Under the pieces are notes generated by a model that saw nothing but the letters and a program-made list of their open reading frames with translations, ran no database searches and was not told the origin of the DNA. Position numbers and translations under genes: made by a program. Below are positions 13,192 to 13,216 of a stretch of 13,216 nucleotides of DNA, in pieces. The stretch is from CALMEH01 sp964548225 (GTDB taxonomy: Bacteria > Acidobacteriota > Blastocatellia > Pyrinomonadales > Pyrinomonadaceae): contig CAZJQP010000113.1 in assembly GCA_964548225.1 (NCBI GenBank), positions 1-13,216 of the forward strand, in the 5' to 3' direction. Position 1 is the first letter of the stretch. Each line of letters opens with the position of its first letter.

Positions 13192-13216
13192 TTTCGGCAA
13201 ATCTTTTCAACATTAA
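13165..13216. mobile_element. Putative end of an insertion sequence interrupting tldE
   Basis: From 13165 the sequence (GAGCGTGTTATGAACTTTAA and on) no longer encodes TldE and reads like a terminal inverted repeat of a DDE-type insertion sequence. CTAG at the junction suits target preferences of IS5-group (YTAR) or IS630 (TA within CTAG) elements. The other end and any transposase are outside the window, so family and exact boundary are unknown. Confidence 0.45.

Overview
The window holds a complete, compact type II-C CRISPR-Cas locus (tracrRNA, cas9, cas1, cas2 and a 38-repeat array) set between housekeeping genes. Sequence style is moderately AT-leaning, with GC-rich stretches inside the genes. 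The gene set (dihydrolipoyl dehydrogenase, rhodaneses, a twin-arginine-tagged TldD, a CBU_0592-like membrane protein) suggests a Gram-negative soil or sludge bacterium. My best guess is Acidobacteriota (Blastocatellia-like), but this is an impression and was not checked by any search.

Layout, left to right. At 1-209 (minus) lies a small, probably frameshifted homing-endonuclease-associated-repeat fragment. At 211-275 a heptanucleotide-repeat hairpin with a T-rich tail looks like the terminator of lpdA (275-1684, minus). Diverging from lpdA is a plus-strand cluster with 4-nt gaps: a rhodanese lipoprotein (1796-2197), a cytoplasmic rhodanese (2202-2585) and a thiopurine-methyltransferase-like SAM enzyme (2590-3240).

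From 3239 to 10152 is the CRISPR-Cas locus. The tracrRNA sits on the minus strand between the methyltransferase and cas9. It has its own promoter, a full 36-nt anti-repeat (3323-3358) and an intrinsic terminator (3239-3271). cas9 (1000 aa), cas1 and cas2 overlap one another and form one operon. The array (7714-10152) has 36 apparently identical 36-nt repeats, two decayed repeats at the right end, and 37 spacers of 27-32 nt. The anti-repeat fixes pre-crRNA as minus-strand, reading from 10152 back toward cas2, opposite to the cas genes. The last nine bases of each repeat on that strand fit an extended -10 box (TGnTAnnnT), and a TTGCAA -35-like box lies 16 nt upstream, so each repeat probably carries a promoter for the next spacer. 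Both decayed repeats keep the -10 portion intact.

Immediately after the last repeat is a small three-helix membrane protein gene (10153-10407), then a 280-nt spacer with two tandem hairpins. tldD (10688-12235) follows, with a twin-arginine leader and a HExxxH metal site, and then its partner tldE/pmbA (12358-13191). The tldE start codon is separated from a strong Shine-Dalgarno by a perfect 24-bp inverted repeat that could bridge the two. tldE is cut off mid-domain at about 13162-13165 by sequence that looks like the end of an insertion sequence.

The most interesting observations are the antisense tracrRNA with its paired design, the promoter logic inside the repeats, the hairpin between SD and ATG in front of tldE, and the exported-looking TldD beside an untagged, apparently disrupted TldE.
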